NCBI RefSeq assembly: GCF_036884655.1 | Contig: NC_088348.1 | Coordinates: 28,040,001 to 28,104,000 of the forward strand | DNA: 64,000 nucleotides | Source of the DNA: Musa acuminata AAA Group | Taxonomy: Eukaryota > Streptophyta > Magnoliopsida > Zingiberales > Musaceae | Reading direction: 5' to 3' | Part shown: positions 60,862 to 64,000 of the stretch, piece by piece | Position numbering within the stretch: the first letter of the stretch is position 1 | Layout: every line of letters begins with the position of its first letter | Position numbers and translations under genes: made by a program | The notes under the pieces: model-generated | What the model was told of the DNA's origin: nothing | The model's database searches: none | Seen by the model: only the letters and a program-made list of their open reading frames with translations

Positions 60862-63847
60862 ATGGCGGCCGTGAACGCGGTCTTCGCCTCCCCTTCTTGT
60901 TCCTCCCCTATCTCCTTCCCCCGCTCGTCCTCTTCCTACCGCAGATCAATCTTCGCCTCCCACAGACCGCATCGTTCCGGCCGTCAGTCGCTCAGCAAAG
61001 ACCATTCCGATCGGCGGAAAAACGACGTGGTAGACTTCACAATTGAAAATTATTAGACCTTTATGCCCATTCTGTTGTTTGTGCGTCTCGTGGATTAGTG
61101 TACTAGTAAAATTATCCGATCTTTGCTTGGATGTCTCTTGGTGGGTTTCCAGGTGGAAGGGGTTTCCCAGAAGAGGTTTCCGGGAAGAGGGAAGGACGAT
61201 AGGACGTACCTTCCATCGGACGGTAGTCGGGGAGATGCTGGGCTGTCGCAGTCGCAGTCGACGGTGTTCAAGTCTATTGGAACACAGAAGAAGGACAAGG
61301 GCATGGTTTATGATCTCAAGGAGCAGCAGGCATGGCAAATTTGATTCTCTTTGTTCCTTTTGCAACGCAAGTTGAATTACCTACATCGTACATTGCCGCT
61401 ACGGGTTTGCGGATTTTACTGCTTTCTCGAATCATAGCATCACATTGTTTAAGACTGCCAATAACGTTTTACTTAGCATACTGATTATGGTCAGTGATGG
61501 AGAATACTATTTCTCGATTGTGCTTCAGGCCGATGAAACAGGAAAATTTCAAGATTCAGCTTTTCTTAATGCTGTTGTGAAGGTAATTCTCACTTTTGAT
61601 TTTTCTTGTAGTGATCAAAGTGGTGGTCTGAACATGACGCATGGTTTTTTTTTTCTTTTCTTTGACACTTTTCACAAGAGTAGGTTGTACAAAAATATCT
61701 GTGAGATGTTTAGAGAAATGTATCTGCTTCTTGAAGTTCATAAAACTTCCTCTAGTCTTTGGACTCTTTTGTTACCACACTTTGTCCGAAGGTCAAATTG
61801 GTATCTGGACAACTCACACTCTATGACTGTTGATAGGTAGGACAGTGCCAACCATCATAACTGCTTAGTATCCTTCCCAAGCAGCTTCCCTTGCAAAATT
61901 AATTGTGATACATTATCTTTAGGTGTATCAATTCAAGATCCATCACTTCATTGTGGACAGTGATGTATAAAGTATAGACTTCCACACTCATCCCAAACAG
62001 AGAAGCTTTGGTGGAGATTGCAATAGGCATTCTTGAGTTTTTAAGTCAACCTTTAAAACTTTGATTTCTCAGACCACTTTCAGCTGCAGTTAAAAATATA
62101 CTTCTTATGATTTATAGTTTGCTTTACATTACAACAAATGTGTTGAAGAGCCATATTAAGTGTTCCCATTCAGAAGAGCAAAATTCATTACATTGGTTTA
62201 GGTAAGAAGTGATGGATCGAAGATTTATATTATATCTTCCCATTCTTGTCATTTAGATGTCATTATTAATTGCTGAACGGAAGATCCATGGTTATGAAGA
62301 GCTAAGAAATGTGAATGCTGCCGAAGAACTATAAATGCCTCTGTCTGATTCAACAGTTGACTTCTCTCACATATATTTTACCTTCTGAAGCATCTTAAAA
62401 ATCTATCAGACTGGTAGATGTGGGATCCAGACCTTTTGAATAACTTTGTACCTTTAGTTTGAGATGACTTTTCTGTACGGTGATCATCACAATAGGTACA
62501 TTGGCCCTTTTTGTGAATTACCCTTCTCTACTTTGTATCCAATCTACACTGTTGCCTATCAACTGGGTCAGGTCACTGCAGTTTCTGTGGTCCTCTTTGG
62601 ATTATAGGTTACAATCTTGTCTTGGACCAGAGATATTTGCTTCAGGACATTTACATAAGGAGTCACTGCTAAGTATAGTGTCTGATGATGCACTAAAGGG
62701 TTATTTTAATTAAAATACATAATATTTGAACCACTAGGGGTCTTGACGAGTGCCTGGCTCTTTTTCTCCTTCTCGAGATAAGAAAATGATGTTTAAAATT
62801 GGCTAGCTTTTATCCAGTAGTGTCATTCTGTTATATTGTCATATTCATGTCCGTCATGAAGTTTCATTTATACTTACTACTTTATTTGATTCAGGTTTAC
62901 TGCACACATACCTCACCTGATTATTCACTTCCTTGGCAGAAACAAAGGCAATTTACAAGTACTGGAAGGCATGTTTCCACTTTCACCATTGTAACTTGTA
63001 GCTTATTTCTCAAACCATCTGACTAACAAAACAAACTGACTGATTATTCACCTGATTGTTAAAAGTGTTTTTCATTGCACACTTGTTTCTTCCCCCTCCC
63101 ACAATTTGTAGGTAAACAATGCTAGGTTGACAACACCAATTACAGTCTTTCCTCATTACATTTCAGTATTCATTAATCTTTATAACGATATCAGCAGATT
63201 GTAGAAGAATAGTTACAGTATATTTCGTGAAGAATTGGATTCTTATGTCCTTTAGTTGCAGGCTTCGTGCTTATTCTATTTCTGAAGGAAATTTAATCTA
63301 CGTTCACCTATAAGTGTCTAATGGTGATATACTCATGTGAATTCTAGAGAGCCTTATTTTTATTTGACCAAGGAAAGATTATTTGCTTCCTTTTTTCCGA
63401 TTGCTTTAGGTCAAAATGTAGAGGATTTATTTCTTAGTAGGATTTCAAATTGTTCAAATGGATGATAATATGAAATTTTATAGATGGAAAAGGTGAAATG
63501 AATTTGATAATTTATTTACTTTTCTACTTGTTGCCCCTCTTTCTTGAGTTTCTATTGATCAGTTTCTAATGAAGCTTGGTCAAAAAACATGTCTATGTTC
63601 CTAATCAGCAAATAAATGCTAAACCTTAACCTTTTATTAATTCTTGATTAGACTTTCTCATCTTGGTCTGCATATATTTATTTGAAGTCAAGGAACTCAT
63701 AGCTTATGATTTCTTAGTTTTTGCAGTGCTTTGAAAATGATGGTGGGAAAGAATTTATAGCTAATTATATCCATGTTTTACAGTGCTTTCATGATTGGTG
63801 ATGGTAAGCTTCTGACAAATGCTCATTGTGTTGAGCATGGAACTCAG
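60862..63847 (+). CDS. DEG2: Plastid Deg/HtrA serine protease DEG2 (first five exons; runs off right edge)
   Basis: ATP-independent serine endoprotease of the stromal side of thylakoids in Arabidopsis, where it was linked to turnover of photodamaged photosystem proteins. Exons: 60862-61029, 61153-61329, 61529-61582, 62895-62968, 63784-63847; 179 residues visible. Residues 1-50 are Ser/Arg-rich with few acids, a plastid transit peptide. A poorly conserved linker follows, then the start of the protease domain: VVKVYCTHTSPDYSLPWQKQ, STGSAFMIGDGKLLTNAHCV, in which the His of NAHC is the catalytic histidine. Catalytic Asp and Ser and the PDZ domains lie beyond the window. Two exon ends (61329, 62968) appear to use GC donors (gcatgg, gcatgt); for the first, a weak GT at 61306 is an alternative. 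The exon 1 end could also be 61026. Confidence 0.9.
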
Positions 63848-64000
63848 GTTAATCAATGTGTTCAATTCTCGAAATTCAAGTTCAATTTGATTGATGCTCC
63901 TATAATAGATTTTTCAGAAAGTTAGTGGATATCCTTGTTTGCCAGCAAAGGCTTGTTGCTAATGGTGTTATTAACTTATTATTGTTGTCACTTTTATTGT

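Noticed and set aside
61306..61306. GT at 61306 as the exon 2 donor of DEG2
   Set aside because: It would be in frame but the site (ggtttatg) is weak and would drop VYDLKEQQ. I preferred the GC donor at 61330, with moderate confidence only.
60846..61365. Minus-strand ORFs over DEG2 exons 1-2
   Set aside because: Shadow frames of GC-rich coding exons.

Overview
This is a stretch of plant nuclear chromosome. It has spliced genes with GT-AG introns, long AT-rich introns loaded with transposable elements, and plant-only families (a PPR-SMR protein, LEA, DEG2, a second plastid FBPase). The first exons of the FBPase gene and the 5' part of the PPR gene are very GC-rich, and the coding GC falls towards the 3' end. 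That gradient is typical of commelinid monocots. Repeats rich in 'GGTACCG' make me think of the banana family, but that last step is a guess from memory and not something the sequence proves.

Layout, left to right: (1) 191-11436, plus strand, the 3' seven exons of ERG, an Era-type GTPase, with a 9.2-kb intron that holds an older insertion with an LTR retrotransposon nested in it. (2) 13817-16213, minus strand, an intronless PPR-SMR gene (EMB2217/At1g79490 type), convergent with ERG. (3) 16460-25452, plus strand, an eight-exon PUA + SAM methyltransferase of the RlmI class. It is head-to-head with the PPR gene over a 246-bp shared promoter, and its 5.7-kb intron 4 contains a second copy of the same LTR element. 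(4) 26147-29521, a three-exon plastid fructose-1,6-bisphosphatase lacking the redox loop. (5) 30955-31553, a two-exon LEA gene. (6) 31850-32805, a tandem array of about 235-bp units. (7) 33625-59796, a 24-exon, 26-kb NUP107 nucleoporin gene carrying a dead antisense LINE and two MITEs in introns. (8) 60862 to the right edge, the first five exons of the plastid protease DEG2.

All exon models were built by hand. Each complete CDS has a length divisible by three and reads through every junction in frame. Four of the seven genes (ERG, PPR-SMR, rRNA methyltransferase, DEG2) encode proteins whose families work in organelle gene expression or protein quality control, and the FBPase is plastidic, so most of the window is nuclear support for organelles. 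I found no operon-like or defence-like system. The unusual points are at splice sites (one GA donor and three GC donors, one of which is provisional, plus one duplicated acceptor) and in the mobile DNA: a non-autonomous LTR family with 4-bp target duplications and a GGTACCG-rich MITE family.
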